Positions 28,543-37,870 are shown, counted from the stretch's first letter. The stretch is DNA of 42,406 nucleotides from Candidatus Nanopelagicaceae bacterium (GCA_018883345.1 VEQG01000011.1:1-42406), one strand, 5' to 3'. Program-made: numbers and translations. The notes: a model not told the origin generated them from the sequence alone.

Positions 28543-30010
28543 CTTCCTCTTCAACTTCCGGTGTATTTGGATTGGAAACCTGGTATTCCCATTGTCTCGC
28601 AATTTCATCTTCAGTTAGTTGATCTTGGACTTTCTCTTCTTTCCAAACATTATCAAGGCGGGCATCTTCACCGCGACGCTGCAGATTTTTAGCAAGCATC
28701 TCGGCGCCAGCTTCAATAGTTGGTTCCCAATCGAATACCACTGCATATTGGTCATTACCAATGCGAACCTCGGAGCCTGATACTGCGCCAGCTTTAAAGA
28801 GCGCCTTCTCAACACCGGCTTGCGCCAAACGATCAGCTAAATATCCAACTGCCTCTGAATTTCCAAAATTAGTTTGGCGCACCCAGCGTTCGACGCGTTT
28901 ACCAATTACTGTAAATGAACCATCACCATTAGCAAATACCTGGAATCCAGAATCATCAACTGCCGTTGGACGAATTACGATGCGAGTGCGTTCTTCCTTC
29001 TTAGCGGCGGCACGAGAACCTTGTACCAATTTCGCCATCGCATAAAGTAAATCTTGTAGACCATCTCTAGAAGCGGCAGAAACTGGATAAACCTCATAAC
29101 CTTTTTCTTGGAGAGTTTTGGTAACCATCTCTGCCATAACTTTGCCATCAGGTAAATCAGTCTTATTTAGCGCCACAATTCTTGGGCGATCATCAAGTCC
29201 ACCATACTGCTTTAGCTCGGATTCAATAATTTCTAAATCATCTACTGGATTTCGATCTGTTTCTAGAGTTCCGCAATCGAGTACATGAACTAATGCAACA
29301 CATCGTTCAACATGGCGTAAGAATTCAAGACCAAGACCTTTACCTTGTGAAGCGCCAGGAATTAATCCAGGAACGTCTGCAACGGTAAATCGAGTATCGC
29401 CAACACTTACAACTCCCAAGTTTGGGACCAATGTAGTAAATGGGTAATCAGCAATCTTTGGACGTGCAGCTGAAATTGCAGCAATTAAAGAGGATTTACC
29501 GGCGCTTGGAAAACCAACTAAAGCAATATCTGCAACGCTCTTTAATTCAAGAATTAAAGTGCGCTCTTCACCAGGAACTCCAAGTAGTGCAAACCCTGGT
29601 GCGCGACGTTTTGAGGAAGCTAGCGCAGCATTTCCTAATCCACCTCGCCCACCTTCGGCGGCCATGAAGGTAGTTCCGTTACCAACTAAATCAGCTAATT
29701 GGTTGCCTTTTTCATCAAAGACGACGGTTCCGGATGGCACGGAAAGAATTAAATCTTCACCTTGTGATCCATCTTTACGATCGCCGTAACCTTGTCGACC
29801 ATTTGTAGCGCGACGATGTGGCGAATGGTGATAATCAAGCAGCGTTGTAACATTTGGATCAACAACTAAAACGATATCGCCACCGCGACCACCATTGCCG
29901 CCATCTGGCCCACCAAGAGGTTTAAATTTTTCACGGTGAATGGAGACGCAACCATCTCCACCTTTTCCGGCAGCAACATGAAGGGTTACTCGATCAACAA
30001 ATGTTGTCAT
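28532..30010 (-). CDS. obgE: GTPase Obg
   Basis: Obg (492 aa) is an essential ribosome-associated GTPase linked to 50S assembly and stress response. The glycine-rich Obg fold occupies the N-terminus ([29 protein letters not shown]). The G domain has G1 GFPSAGKSS, the G2/G3 region [12 protein letters not shown] and DVPGLI, and G4 NKTD. A C-terminal OCT domain and an acidic tail (EVEEEDES) follow; the tail is typical of actinobacterial forms. AAGGGA lies upstream of the ATG. It follows the rpmA terminator, so it probably has its own promoter, with TATAAG at 30030-30035 as a candidate -10. Confidence 0.96.
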   Translation of the reverse strand: MTTFVDRVTLHVAAGKGGDGCVSIHREKFKPLGGPDGGNGGRGGDIVLVVDPNVTTLLDYHHSPHRRATNGRQGYGDRKDGSQGEDLILSVPSGTVVFDEKGNQLADLVGNGTTFMAAEGGRGGLGNAALASSKRRAPGFALLGVPGEERTLILELKSVADIALVGFPSAGKSSLIAAISAARPKIADYPFTTLVPNLGVVSVGDTRFTVADVPGLIPGASQGKGLGLEFLRHVERCVALVHVLDCGTLETDRNPVDDLEIIESELKQYGGLDDRPRIVALNKTDLPDGKVMAEMVTKTLQEKGYEVYPVSAASRDGLQDLLYAMAKLVQGSRAAAKKEERTRIVIRPTAVDDSGFQVFANGDGSFTVIGKRVERWVRQTNFGNSEAVGYLADRLAQAGVEKALFKAGAVSGSEVRIGNDQYAVVFDWEPTIEAGAEMLAKNLQRRGEDARLDNVWKEEKVQDQLTEDEIARQWEYQVSNPNTPEVEEEDES

Positions 30011-30029
30011 TTGCTCTATCCCTTCAATT

Positions 30030-30035
30030 CTTATA
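30030..30035 (-). promoter_or_regulatory. Candidate -10 element for obgE
   Basis: TATAAG matches five of six consensus bases. It lies between the rpmA terminator and the obgE ribosome-binding site. No clear -35 was identified, since the upstream bases are the terminator T-tract. Confidence 0.35.
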
Positions 30036-30047
30036 ATTGATTTGAAT

Positions 30048-30080
30048 AAAAAAGCGGACCAGCATCTGCCGGCCCGCTTT
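30048..30080 (-). terminator. Strong intrinsic terminator after rplU-rpmA
   Basis: A roughly 13-bp stem begins AAAGCGGGCC and closes with GGTCCGCTTT, with an AGAT loop and two G-T wobbles in RNA. It ends in a run of six T residues. It starts 17 bases after the rpmA stop. Confidence 0.9.
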
Positions 30081-30097
30081 AGTTAAAACCGTTTTAT

Positions 30098-30352
30098 TTA
30101 AGCTACAGGTTGTACGTTTACAACATCGCGGCCGCGTGCGCGTCCGAATTCAACTGCACCTGCTGCGAGCGCAAATAGTGTGTCATCTTTACCGCGACCA
30201 ACATTTGCACCTGGGTGGAATTTTGTACCGCGTTGACGAACGATGATTTCGCCAGCCTTAACTACCTGACCACCGAAGCGCTTGATACCAAGATACTGTG
30301 GATTGGAATCGCGACCGTTACGGGTTGAGGAGACACCTTTTTTACTTGCCAT
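30098..30352 (-). CDS. rpmA: 50S ribosomal protein L27
   Basis: L27 (84 aa) lies near the peptidyl-transferase centre. The N-terminus [16 protein letters not shown] is of the directly processed type, without the N-terminal extension that needs cleavage in Firmicutes. [22 protein letters not shown] and [14 protein letters not shown] are family-diagnostic. It follows rplU by 18 bases and is closed by a terminator. Confidence 0.97.
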   Translation of the reverse strand: MASKKGVSSTRNGRDSNPQYLGIKRFGGQVVKAGEIIVRQRGTKFHPGANVGRGKDDTLFALAAGAVEFGRARGRDVVNVQPVA

Positions 30353-30370
30353 TTAATTCAGCTCCTTCTC

Positions 30371-30685
30371 TTACTTCGCACCGTTGATAGCGGTAATTTT
30401 TACTTTGGTTAACTGTGCGCGGAAACCTTCGCGACGGCGGTAACCGGTCTTTGATTTGTAACGAAGGATGTGGATCTTTGGTCCCTTGGTCTGATCGATA
30501 ACTTCACCAGTCACCTTTACACCTGATAGCACCTTTGGATCTGAAGTTACTGACGCACCGTCAACAACAAGAACTGCTGGGAATGAAACAGTTGATCCAG
30601 CTGCAGCGTCGATGTGATCGACGGTAACAGTGTCGCCAACTGCGACCTTCTCCTGGCGTCCGCCAGCTTTAACGATTGCGTACAT
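30371..30685 (-). CDS. rplU: 50S ribosomal protein L21
   Basis: L21 (104 aa) binds 23S rRNA on the large-subunit surface. [24 protein letters not shown] and the C-terminal [20 protein letters not shown] are diagnostic. GAGGAT lies seven bases before the ATG. The 125-base gap to rne holds a structured leader. rplU is co-transcribed with rpmA. Confidence 0.97.
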   Translation of the reverse strand: MYAIVKAGGRQEKVAVGDTVTVDHIDAAAGSTVSFPAVLVVDGASVTSDPKVLSGVKVTGEVIDQTKGPKIHILRYKSKTGYRRREGFRAQLTKVKITAINGAK

Positions 30686-30719
30686 TCTTAGATCCTCATT
30701 AACTTCTTTAACTTCTTTT

Positions 30720-30780
30720 AAGCCCGCTTGGGCAGGCGCTTATCTTACGATTTGAGCGGCCACTAACTCAAATCGGGCTT
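30720..30780 (-). promoter_or_regulatory. Structured 5' leader of rplU
   Basis: In transcript order, AAGCCCG (30774-30780) can pair with CGGGCTT (30720-30726), enclosing the region. Inside, a perfect 9-bp stem CGATTTGAG/CTCAAATCG is formed by 30767-30775 with 30748-30756. A short GCCC/GGGC hairpin (30722-30725 with 30730-30733) uses part of the outer 3' arm. The outer stem and inner hairpins share bases, so alternative folds are possible. No T-run follows, which argues against a terminator for rne. Autoregulation by a ribosomal protein is a reasonable inference. Confidence 0.55.
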
Positions 30781-30789
30781 TCGGACTGC

Positions 30790-30809
30790 TATTGACCCGT
30801 TATTGACCC
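30790..30809. repeat. Tandem 11-base-period direct repeat between rne and rplU
   Basis: TATTGACCC occurs twice on the plus strand (30790-30798 and 30801-30809) with a period of 11 bases, close to one helical turn. It lies just after the rne stop codon and before the rplU leader, where the rplU promoter would be expected. Confidence 0.5.
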
Positions 30810-30810
30810 T

Positions 30811-32922
30811 TTATTTACCTGGGGTCACCACGCCCGTAGATACCGCTCGACGGCGCTTTCGGGGCTTGGTGCCTCGAGCCTCTGCTGGCTGATTTCTATG
30901 GGTATTCGCTTCGTTATTGCTCTCATCTGAGTCATCGTGTTCTGAATGATCGTCGGATGAATCTTCGTTGAGCCCTGCAAATACTGGCGCTGCGGCCTTT
31001 GCGCGAACCGGTTCGGTATGAATATGAATTCCGCGACCGTTACAAGAATCGCATGTAGTACTGAAAGCTTCAATCAGACCTTGTCCGATTCGCTTTCGAG
31101 TTAACTGAACCAATCCCAATGAAGTTACTTCGGCAACTTGATGTTTGGTGCGGTCGCGACCAAGGCATTCAACTAATCGACGCATCACTGCCTCGCGGTT
31201 TGATTCTAAAATCATGTCAATAAAGTCAATTACTACGATGCCACCCAAGTCGCGAAGTCTCAATTGTCGAGCGATTTCTTCGGCAGCTTCTAAGTTGTTC
31301 TTAGTAACTGTCTCTTCAAGGTTTCCACCTTTACCAATGAACTTTCCGGTGTTTACGTCAATTACCACCATCGCTTCAGTGCGATCGATAACTAATGAAC
31401 CACCTGAAGGCAAATAAACTTTTCGATCAAAAGCCTTAGCTAATTGCTCATCAACTCGGTAATCAGAAAATAGATCTCCGGTACCAGTGTATTTTTCAAT
31501 TTTGTTTGAAAGTTCTGGAGCAATAAATCCTAAGTAATCAGAGATTTCTCTGTGTACTTGATCGCCTTGTACTTTCAGAATTTCAAAGTCTTCACTAAAG
31601 ATGTCGCGAATAACGCGAACTGCCAAATCTGGTTCAGTGTAAAGAGCAACAGGTGGATGGAAATTTGGATTTTGAGTTTTCTGATAAATCTCATCCCACT
31701 GAGCTTTTAATCTTTGAATATCGCCAGTTAATTCTTCTTCACTAACACCTTCTGCGGCGGTACGAACAATTACGCCTGCTTCTTCAGGAACTAAACCTTT
31801 AAGAATATTCTTGATTCGGTTGCGTTCTGGCTCTGGTAGACGACGAGAAATTCCGCTCATTCCGCCACCAGGAACGTAAACAACATAACGACCAGGAAGT
31901 GAAATTTGGCTAGTTAAACGAGCGCCCTTTTGGCCAATTGGATCTTTGGTAACTTGAACCAAAACAGGTTGGCCAGTTTTTAGAGCTGTTTCAATTTTAC
32001 GAGGCGCTGATTCTTCAAGACCAGCTGCATCCCAATTAACTTCGCCCGCATATAGAACCGCGTTGCGACCTTTTCCGATATCTACGAAAGCTGCTTCCAT
32101 TGATGGAAGAACATTTTGAACTTTTCCAAGATAAACATTGCCGACATATGAAATAGATGAATTTCTATTTACATAATGTTCGACCATAACGCCATCTTCG
32201 ATAACACAAATCTGGGTGCGATCGCCTTTTTGGCGAACTAACATTTCGCGCTTTACTTCATCGCGGCGAGCTAAGAATTCACCTTCTGTGATTATGGTTC
32301 CGCGACGACGGTAGGTTTCACGATATTCACGACGATCCTCGCGATGACGACCTTCGCGACGATGATGACGATCGCGTCTTGAATTACGATCATGGCGATC
32401 AGAACGTTCAGAACGATCAGTGCGTTCTGGGCGCTCTTTACTTTCGCGCACCTTAACTACAGTTGGTACGCCATCTTCATCAACAATTTCACCTGGCTGA
32501 ACACCATCTTCCGCGCCACGACGGCGGCGACGGCGGCGATGAGATGTAGCGGAATCTTCAGAAGATTCGTCGGTGCTTGCTAGCTCTGCCCCAGTTGAAT
32601 TCTCTTCTCCACCTTTACGGCGACCGCGGCCACCGCGACGGCGGCGACGTCCACCGCGACGAGAATCAGAATCTTCTTCTTGCTTAGCAAGTTTCTCTTT
32701 CTGCTCTTCCTTATTATCTTTCTTGCTACCAGATTTAGCAGGCTTCTCTTTCTTGGCAGGTTTTACTGCTTCAACTGGAGCTGCTTGGAAAATGGGAGTT
32801 GCGACTACGGCAGGTACTGCCTTTTTACGGGTTTTCTTCTCTGCAGGCGCTTCAGAAGTTGAATCTACTTCAGCAGCTTTCTTAGATGCGCGCTTACGCG
32901 GCGCTTTTGGCTCATCAGCCAT
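30811..32922 (-). CDS. rne: Ribonuclease E/G
   Basis: This endoribonuclease (703 aa) starts mRNA decay and processes rRNA and tRNA precursors. A long low-complexity N-terminal extension rich in Arg, Lys, Glu and Ser (about residues 1-210) precedes the S1 domain (VGNVYLGKVQNVLPSMEAAF) and the catalytic core. Metal-binding Asp522 (VVIDVNTGKF) and Asp566 (VIDFIDM) are present, and CDSCNGRG with Cys624 and Cys627 forms the Zn-link. A charged tail of about 60 residues ends the protein. N-terminal rather than C-terminal disorder is usual for actinobacterial RNase E. The ATG at 32922 is chosen because AAAGGA lies ten bases upstream; the in-frame ATG at 32946 lies before it. Confidence 0.95.
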   Translation of the reverse strand: MADEPKAPRKRASKKAAEVDSTSEAPAEKKTRKKAVPAVVATPIFQAAPVEAVKPAKKEKPAKSGSKKDNKEEQKEKLAKQEEDSDSRRGGRRRRRGGRGRRKGGEENSTGAELASTDESSEDSATSHRRRRRRRGAEDGVQPGEIVDEDGVPTVVKVRESKERPERTDRSERSDRHDRNSRRDRHHRREGRHREDRREYRETYRRRGTIITEGEFLARRDEVKREMLVRQKGDRTQICVIEDGVMVEHYVNRNSSISYVGNVYLGKVQNVLPSMEAAFVDIGKGRNAVLYAGEVNWDAAGLEESAPRKIETALKTGQPVLVQVTKDPIGQKGARLTSQISLPGRYVVYVPGGGMSGISRRLPEPERNRIKNILKGLVPEEAGVIVRTAAEGVSEEELTGDIQRLKAQWDEIYQKTQNPNFHPPVALYTEPDLAVRVIRDIFSEDFEILKVQGDQVHREISDYLGFIAPELSNKIEKYTGTGDLFSDYRVDEQLAKAFDRKVYLPSGGSLVIDRTEAMVVIDVNTGKFIGKGGNLEETVTKNNLEAAEEIARQLRLRDLGGIVVIDFIDMILESNREAVMRRLVECLGRDRTKHQVAEVTSLGLVQLTRKRIGQGLIEAFSTTCDSCNGRGIHIHTEPVRAKAAAPVFAGLNEDSSDDHSEHDDSDESNNEANTHRNQPAEARGTKPRKRRRAVSTGVVTPGK

Positions 32923-32942
32923 GTACACCAAATCCTTTGTAT

Positions 32943-32995
32943 GCAAAAAACTGATTTAGTCTTTTGCTCGTTTCCGGGCCTGAAATCAATCAGGC
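32943..32995 (-). promoter_or_regulatory. Hairpins in the rne 5' leader
   Basis: A 10-bp stem lies 20 bases before the rne ATG: GCAAAAGACT with AGTTTTTTGC, loop AAATC, one G-T wobble (32943-32967). A second stem, GCCTGA with TCAGGC and a 6-base loop (32978-32995), lies upstream. E. coli RNase E autoregulates through hairpins in its own 5' leader, so a similar role is plausible here. The T-run in the first hairpin is part of the stem, not a terminator tail. The rest of the 163-base gap to rodA shows no gene. Confidence 0.5.
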
Positions 32996-33051
32996 AAATT
33001 CTTTTAGTACTTCTCTGGATTCGCGCTGCGAGTTACCGCGCGCTGAATGCT

Positions 33052-33091
33052 GGGTAATTATGGCACTAAACGTGCCAAATAGCCATTACCC
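33052..33091 (-). repeat. Nested inverted repeat at the rodA stop
   Basis: An outer 7-bp stem GGGTAAT/ATTACCC (33085-33091 with 33052-33058) encloses a perfect 6-bp stem TGGCAC/GTGCCA (33072-33077 with 33061-33066) with a GTTTA loop. The rodA TAA lies within the outer 5' arm. No T-tract follows, so it may be a stability or processing element at the 3' end of the mre operon rather than a standard terminator. Confidence 0.5.
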
Positions 33092-34243
33092 GCGTAAACG
33101 CGCATGAACATTCTGTAAAAGTCCGATACCAATCATGTTGGCGAACATACTCGATCCGCCATATGACAGAAATGGCAAAGGCACACCAGTCATCGGCATA
33201 AGTCCTAATGTCATTCCAATATTTTCAAATGTTTGGAATGCGAACCAAGCAACCACACCAACAGATACCAATCTGCCAAATGGATCTGTGGTTCTTCGAG
33301 CAATACTAAATCCTCGAATCATTATCGTTAACAACAAAATTAAAATTAAACTACTGCCGACAAATCCTGTCTCTTCTCCTGCAACTGTGAAGATAAAGTC
33401 TGTTTGTTGCTCAGGTACAAATCTGCCATTTGTCTGTGCGCCTTGAAAAAGTCCAGTACCAAGAAGTCCACCTGAACCAACCGTGATTCTGGCCTGTCTT
33501 AATTGGTAGCCAGCACCTTGTGAATCAGCATTTGGATTAACAAATGATTGCAAACGCTTTAGTTGGTAATCATTTACAACGCCTGCTTTAACTGCAACAA
33601 AGCCGCCAAGCAGTGCAGCAAGCAACAAACCAGCTACCCAACGTGATTGCGCACCACTTGTTGCAATAATGGTTACGACAATCGCGCTAATAATAAGAAC
33701 CGTTCCCATGTCGGGCTGAAGCACAATAAACAAAACAGGGATGCCGGCAATCGCAAGCGCCTGAATTACGTCTTTATTTCTAACTTCATCTTGTCCATGC
33801 ATGCGCTCGGTCAAAATCATAGACATTCCAATGATGATAGTAATTTTCGCAAGCTCAGCGGGTTGAATTGAAAAACCACCGGGCAACACAATCCAAGCTC
33901 TAGCGCCATTAATGGTCGAACCAATACCTGGAATCAAAACCAGAACTAATCCAAGAACACCCGCTCCCCAAACAAATGGGGTGTACGCACGAAGCGATCG
34001 ATAATCAATAAAGGTGGTGCCGAAGGCCAGCGCAATTCCAATGATCACGTTAATGCCATGGCGCTTTAAATAATATTGTGGGTCTTCACCTGCTGCGGCA
34101 TACCAATTTCTGGTAGCGGCATAAACCAATAAGGTGCCAAAAATAAGAAGTGCGCCTACGGCAAACGAGAGAATCGGGTCAAAGCCAGCGGTTAAGTTCT
34201 TTCTTTGGCGACGATAAGTGAAGCTTCTTACGGATTCATTCAC
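33086..34243 (-). CDS. rodA: Peptidoglycan glycosyltransferase RodA (SEDS family)
   Basis: RodA (385 aa) is a polytopic SEDS glycosyltransferase that polymerises lipid II during cell elongation, paired with the PBP2 transpeptidase. About ten hydrophobic segments are present. Family motifs seen include GSTINGARAWIVLPGGFSIQPAELAKI, the QPDMGTVL segment and, near the end, FLSYGGSSMFANMIGIGLLQNV. The start is GTG at 34243, one base after the mrdA stop, with an AAGGCGG-like site in the mrdA end. FtsW is the alternative, but the mreBCD-mrdA context favours RodA. Confidence 0.93.
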   Translation of the reverse strand: MNESVRSFTYRRQRKNLTAGFDPILSFAVGALLIFGTLLVYAATRNWYAAAGEDPQYYLKRHGINVIIGIALAFGTTFIDYRSLRAYTPFVWGAGVLGLVLVLIPGIGSTINGARAWIVLPGGFSIQPAELAKITIIIGMSMILTERMHGQDEVRNKDVIQALAIAGIPVLFIVLQPDMGTVLIISAIVVTIIATSGAQSRWVAGLLLAALLGGFVAVKAGVVNDYQLKRLQSFVNPNADSQGAGYQLRQARITVGSGGLLGTGLFQGAQTNGRFVPEQQTDFIFTVAGEETGFVGSSLILILLLTIMIRGFSIARRTTDPFGRLVSVGVVAWFAFQTFENIGMTLGLMPMTGVPLPFLSYGGSSMFANMIGIGLLQNVHARLRG

Positions 34244-34244
34244 C

Positions 34245-36380
34245 TTAATTCACCGCCTTCTTGGTTGGTGAAGCACTAGCACTGACTGCTGGGGTCGGTT
34301 TAGTTTCAACAACTTTTGTCGTAGGAGAAATCTTAGGCAATTTACTTGGCGGGCCTGATGGATAAACGACTTTTTCTGGAATTTGTTTACTGCCTTCGGT
34401 TCCAAAAATCGTATTAAAAATCTGGCGGGCACCGATACCAGCAGCAGCCGCACCGGTGCCGCCTTGAGAAACCATTACTACTACTACATATCTTGGATTC
34501 TTTGTCGGCGCATAGGATGCAAACCAAGATGTCGAATCTTTCTTGGTACCGTTTAAATTCAAACCAAACACTTCAGCGGTACCGGTCTTACCCGAAACTT
34601 CAACTGGAAAACCTGCAAATGCACCGGCCGCAGTACCATCAATAGTTACTTGATGAAGCGCATCATTTAGCCACTTAAAAGTCTTCGGGTCTGCTGAAAC
34701 TTTACCTTGTATTTTTGGAGTAAAGGTTTTAACTACAGTGCCATCGGTTTTTACAATAGCTTTTGCAACTAATGGTTGCCATAAGGTTCCGCCATTTGCA
34801 ATCGCCGCATAGCTCTGAGCTAACTTCAGCGGAGTAATTACGGTATCGCCCTGTCCAATAGAGAAGTTAACTGCGTCGCCGGCACGCAATACTCCTCCGT
34901 CAATGCAATTCTCTTTTGCTAACTGAATCAGAAATGGGGTTAGATCTTTCTTGGCGGCACGTTTTTCGTAGTTGCAGTAAAAATTCTTATTCTCTTTCCA
35001 ATAATCCATTCTCCATTGACGATCAGGAATACGGCCCTCTAATTCGCCTGGTAAATCGATGCCGGTCTTCTGTTCCAATTGGAAATCATGTGCAGTTTGG
35101 AAGAAATAATCATTTGGGTTTTTCGGACTTAAGCCGCCGTCCTTTAACCACTCTGAATATGCGATTTTGTACCAAAGAGTGTCACAAGAAGCGGCGATAC
35201 CGGTCTTCATCGATATTCGGCCAAGGGCGCGCGATTCATAGTTGGTAAATTCGCGGTTACCCACTTTGTACTTACCTGGACAATCGTAAGTTGTATTTAA
35301 GTTGTAACCAGCTTTAACTGCTGCGAAAATCGAGAACGCTTTAAATGTTGAAGCTGGTGCAAATAGCCCTTGCAGAGGTCTTGAAAGCGCAGGCACATAA
35401 GTACTTTCGGAATACATCGCTTTTGCTTGTGCGACAGTTAAACCTTTTTCCCAAATATTTGGATCATATGTCGGGTACGAAGCAAGTGCATATACCCTGC
35501 CATTTCTGGCATCCATGACTACTGCTGCGCCGCCATCTGCTCTGTAGCCTTGAGCTCTAGATGAGCGGACTGCAGTTTCAAGTCCGGCTTCAGCTGCTCC
35601 CTGAATACGAACATCAAGACTGGTAACTAGATGCATGCCAGGTGTTGGTGCAGTATCTCTAGATTTTTCAGTGACAGATTCTTTTCGATCAACAATTACG
35701 GTTTTGATACCTGGGCGTCCACGAAGATAAGAATCGTAAACATATTCCAAACCATCTTTTCCGATTGATTCGCTTCGATAATATCTAGTGCCATTATCAA
35801 CTGCCAGATCTTTATCGGTTAATGCACCAACATAACCAAGAACATGTGCACCCGTTGCGCCTTTGGTTCCTGGGTAATAACGAACCGAAGTTGGTTCGGC
35901 GTCTATGCCAGGAAATTCGCTACTGCGTTCTACAAGTTGTAGCGCAATTTCTGGGTCTGCATCTTTGGTAATTGGAATAGGTTGAAAGCGATTTCCGACC
36001 CAGCAACCAGTCTTGTCACCTTTGGTAATTTCGCCACAAAGTCGCGTGTGTCGCCAAACATCCTTTGGATCTAATTTCAGAATTCTGGAGACACGATTTA
36101 ATACTGCTAAACCTTTATCTTCTTGTTTATCCAAAATACTACGGTCAACTGTTACCGCAAGCCCCACTCTATTCATAGCAAGCGGCACGCCCATCGCATC
36201 AACAATCAGGCCGCGAGTAGCTGGCACCACGATATCTCTACTCTGAATATCAAGTGCGGCTTCTTTATATTTATCGGTCGCAGCGACCTGCAGATAAAAA
36301 AGCCTGCCCATAAGTGCCAACATCAAGCTAATAATTAGCGCTTGAACTACAAATATGCTGAGCCGGGTACGTTGATTCAT
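34245..36380 (-). CDS. mrdA: Penicillin-binding protein 2 (elongasome transpeptidase)
   Basis: This class B PBP (711 aa) cross-links peptidoglycan for elongation. A single N-terminal membrane segment (about residues 8-30) is followed by the dimerisation/pedestal domain and the transpeptidase domain. The active site reads Ser344-x-x-Lys347 (STFK), Ser398-Cys-Asp400 (the SxD variant common in PBP2) and KTG at 598-600. The C-terminal tail is rich in Pro, Thr, Ser and Lys. The start ATG overlaps the mreD stop as ATGA, so translation is coupled. It pairs functionally with RodA. Confidence 0.94.
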   Translation of the reverse strand: MNQRTRLSIFVVQALIISLMLALMGRLFYLQVAATDKYKEAALDIQSRDIVVPATRGLIVDAMGVPLAMNRVGLAVTVDRSILDKQEDKGLAVLNRVSRILKLDPKDVWRHTRLCGEITKGDKTGCWVGNRFQPIPITKDADPEIALQLVERSSEFPGIDAEPTSVRYYPGTKGATGAHVLGYVGALTDKDLAVDNGTRYYRSESIGKDGLEYVYDSYLRGRPGIKTVIVDRKESVTEKSRDTAPTPGMHLVTSLDVRIQGAAEAGLETAVRSSRAQGYRADGGAAVVMDARNGRVYALASYPTYDPNIWEKGLTVAQAKAMYSESTYVPALSRPLQGLFAPASTFKAFSIFAAVKAGYNLNTTYDCPGKYKVGNREFTNYESRALGRISMKTGIAASCDTLWYKIAYSEWLKDGGLSPKNPNDYFFQTAHDFQLEQKTGIDLPGELEGRIPDRQWRMDYWKENKNFYCNYEKRAAKKDLTPFLIQLAKENCIDGGVLRAGDAVNFSIGQGDTVITPLKLAQSYAAIANGGTLWQPLVAKAIVKTDGTVVKTFTPKIQGKVSADPKTFKWLNDALHQVTIDGTAAGAFAGFPVEVSGKTGTAEVFGLNLNGTKKDSTSWFASYAPTKNPRYVVVVMVSQGGTGAAAAGIGARQIFNTIFGTEGSKQIPEKVVYPSGPPSKLPKISPTTKVVETKPTPAVSASASPTKKAVN

Positions 36381-36892
36381 CTAGTACCTTCATAAACAAT
36401 TGAATGAGCTTTTGCAATAAATGGCACCACAATTGGCGAGACTAAGGCGCTCCAAAGTCCGAATCCAAATAGCATTTTGACCACATTCGAAACTGGGCCT
36501 ACCGTCAACCCAAAAATCAAACCAATTACTAGATATAAAAATAACGTAGCAACAACAGTAGTTGCAGTCATCAAAATCAAACCAGCCGGGTTTGAATTAA
36601 GAGCATCATCACCATAACCCAAATAAGAAATTACAAAACAGGAAATAACCATCACTAAAGTCCAATGACCAAATGGTCCGTCGGTGGATGGAGAGAGATC
36701 CATAAATAGACCTGAGATAAATCCAGTAACTGCCGCGATCTCTGGTTCGCTAATAGAAGACCAAATCAAAGCTGCTAAAAGTATTAAAGAGAAGCCACCA
36801 AGCGGTAAACGAATTTGATTAACAATAGCTTCTTGAGCTAAAAATAAAAGCGCAAAAGTAAAAGTAGATAATGCTACTTCTCTACGCCACAT
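36377..36892 (-). CDS. mreD: Rod shape-determining protein MreD
   Basis: This 171-residue membrane protein has about five hydrophobic segments and fits MreD, a partner of MreC in the elongation complex. The LPLGGFSLILLAALIWSS stretch and the GLFMDLSPSTDGPFGHWTL stretch are typical of the family (a conserved DL.P....G). It lies 12 bases after mreC and overlaps mrdA. MreD is poorly conserved, so context contributes to the call. Confidence 0.88.
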   Translation of the reverse strand: MWRREVALSTFTFALLFLAQEAIVNQIRLPLGGFSLILLAALIWSSISEPEIAAVTGFISGLFMDLSPSTDGPFGHWTLVMVISCFVISYLGYGDDALNSNPAGLILMTATTVVATLFLYLVIGLIFGLTVGPVSNVVKMLFGFGLWSALVSPIVVPFIAKAHSIVYEGTR

Positions 36893-36904
36893 TACAAATC
36901 TCGT

Positions 36905-37840
36905 TTAGCTCTTTGATGGTGATGGCGATGCAGTAGGAGTTGCATAGACCGTCACAGTTGGAATCGGTGTTGGCTTTGGTGCTTCAGGAATAAGCGCATT
37001 ACCAGGATTGCTTTCAGATGCCTTTAAAACTACAGAAACAATCCCGAGTGCGTTTAGATTTGCATAAAAGGAAACATCAGCAACTTGAGCAACTGAGTTT
37101 GTACTATCTGAAGCTTTGGTAATAATTCCAACTGGTACACCAGGTACGAATGGAGTGTTATTGGTACTGCCTCGAGATAGCAAAATGTCATTCTTCTTAA
37201 TTTTTGCCGTGTTATCTAATAATTCTAAGAGCCCTGAGTTACTTCCCTGCCCCGAGAGAATTCCAATTGATTGATTGCGTGCAATTCTTACCCCAATTTT
37301 GAAAGAGGGATCTGAGGCTAAAAGCACGATAGAACTATTTGGAAATACTGTTCGAACGACGCCAACTAATCCATGACCATTTACCACGGTCATGTTCTGC
37401 TTAATTCCGGAACGTGAGCCTTGGTCAATTGTCACAGTGTGAGTAAATGAAATAGTAGAACCTTGAGCCAATACTCGAGCACTAACTGTTTTCCAATTCG
37501 CTCGGCCCGCTAAATCAAGCGCCTGCTTCAATTGTTGCTCTTGGCCAAGTGCATTCTTTTTCTGAACTAGCTGAGCGCGAAGCTTCGCATTCTCTTCCTT
37601 CAAATCATTGATAGTAGAACGAGTACGTCCCAGATGTATCAAATCCGAAAAGATATTTTTAAATGGCGTGACTACCCAATTCCCAACTTTGACAACTGGA
37701 GTTAAAGCGGTACCAACGCCATTTCGAATTCCACTGATTACAGAGACGCCTCTTAAATCTAAAGTAATTAAGAGCAATGAAGAGACAAGCAGCATGACCA
37801 ATAGCAAACGACCACGATTACTTCCTGATGGACTTGCCAT
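36905..37840 (-). CDS. mreC: Rod shape-determining protein MreC
   Basis: MreC (311 aa) links cytoplasmic MreB with the extracytoplasmic wall-synthesis enzymes. An N-terminal membrane segment (about residues 10-30) is followed by a predicted coiled coil (about 75-110, INDLKEENAKLRAQL) and a beta-rich domain with VVNGHGLVGVVRTVFPNSS and ILLSRGSTNNTPFVPG. The Pro/Thr/Ser-rich C-terminal tail is typical for actinobacteria. It lies 30 bases after mreB. Confidence 0.93.
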   Translation of the reverse strand: MASPSGSNRGRLLLVMLLVSSLLLITLDLRGVSVISGIRNGVGTALTPVVKVGNWVVTPFKNIFSDLIHLGRTRSTINDLKEENAKLRAQLVQKKNALGQEQQLKQALDLAGRANWKTVSARVLAQGSTISFTHTVTIDQGSRSGIKQNMTVVNGHGLVGVVRTVFPNSSIVLLASDPSFKIGVRIARNQSIGILSGQGSNSGLLELLDNTAKIKKNDILLSRGSTNNTPFVPGVPVGIITKASDSTNSVAQVADVSFYANLNALGIVSVVLKASESNPGNALIPEAPKPTPIPTVTVYATPTASPSPSKS

Positions 37841-37870
37841 TTAAGGAGCTAGCCTCTTCTTAACTTACTA

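Noticed and set aside
32943-32950. T-run before rne as an intrinsic terminator tail of the mre operon
   Set aside because: The T residues on the minus strand pair within the 10-bp hairpin instead of following a GC-rich stem.
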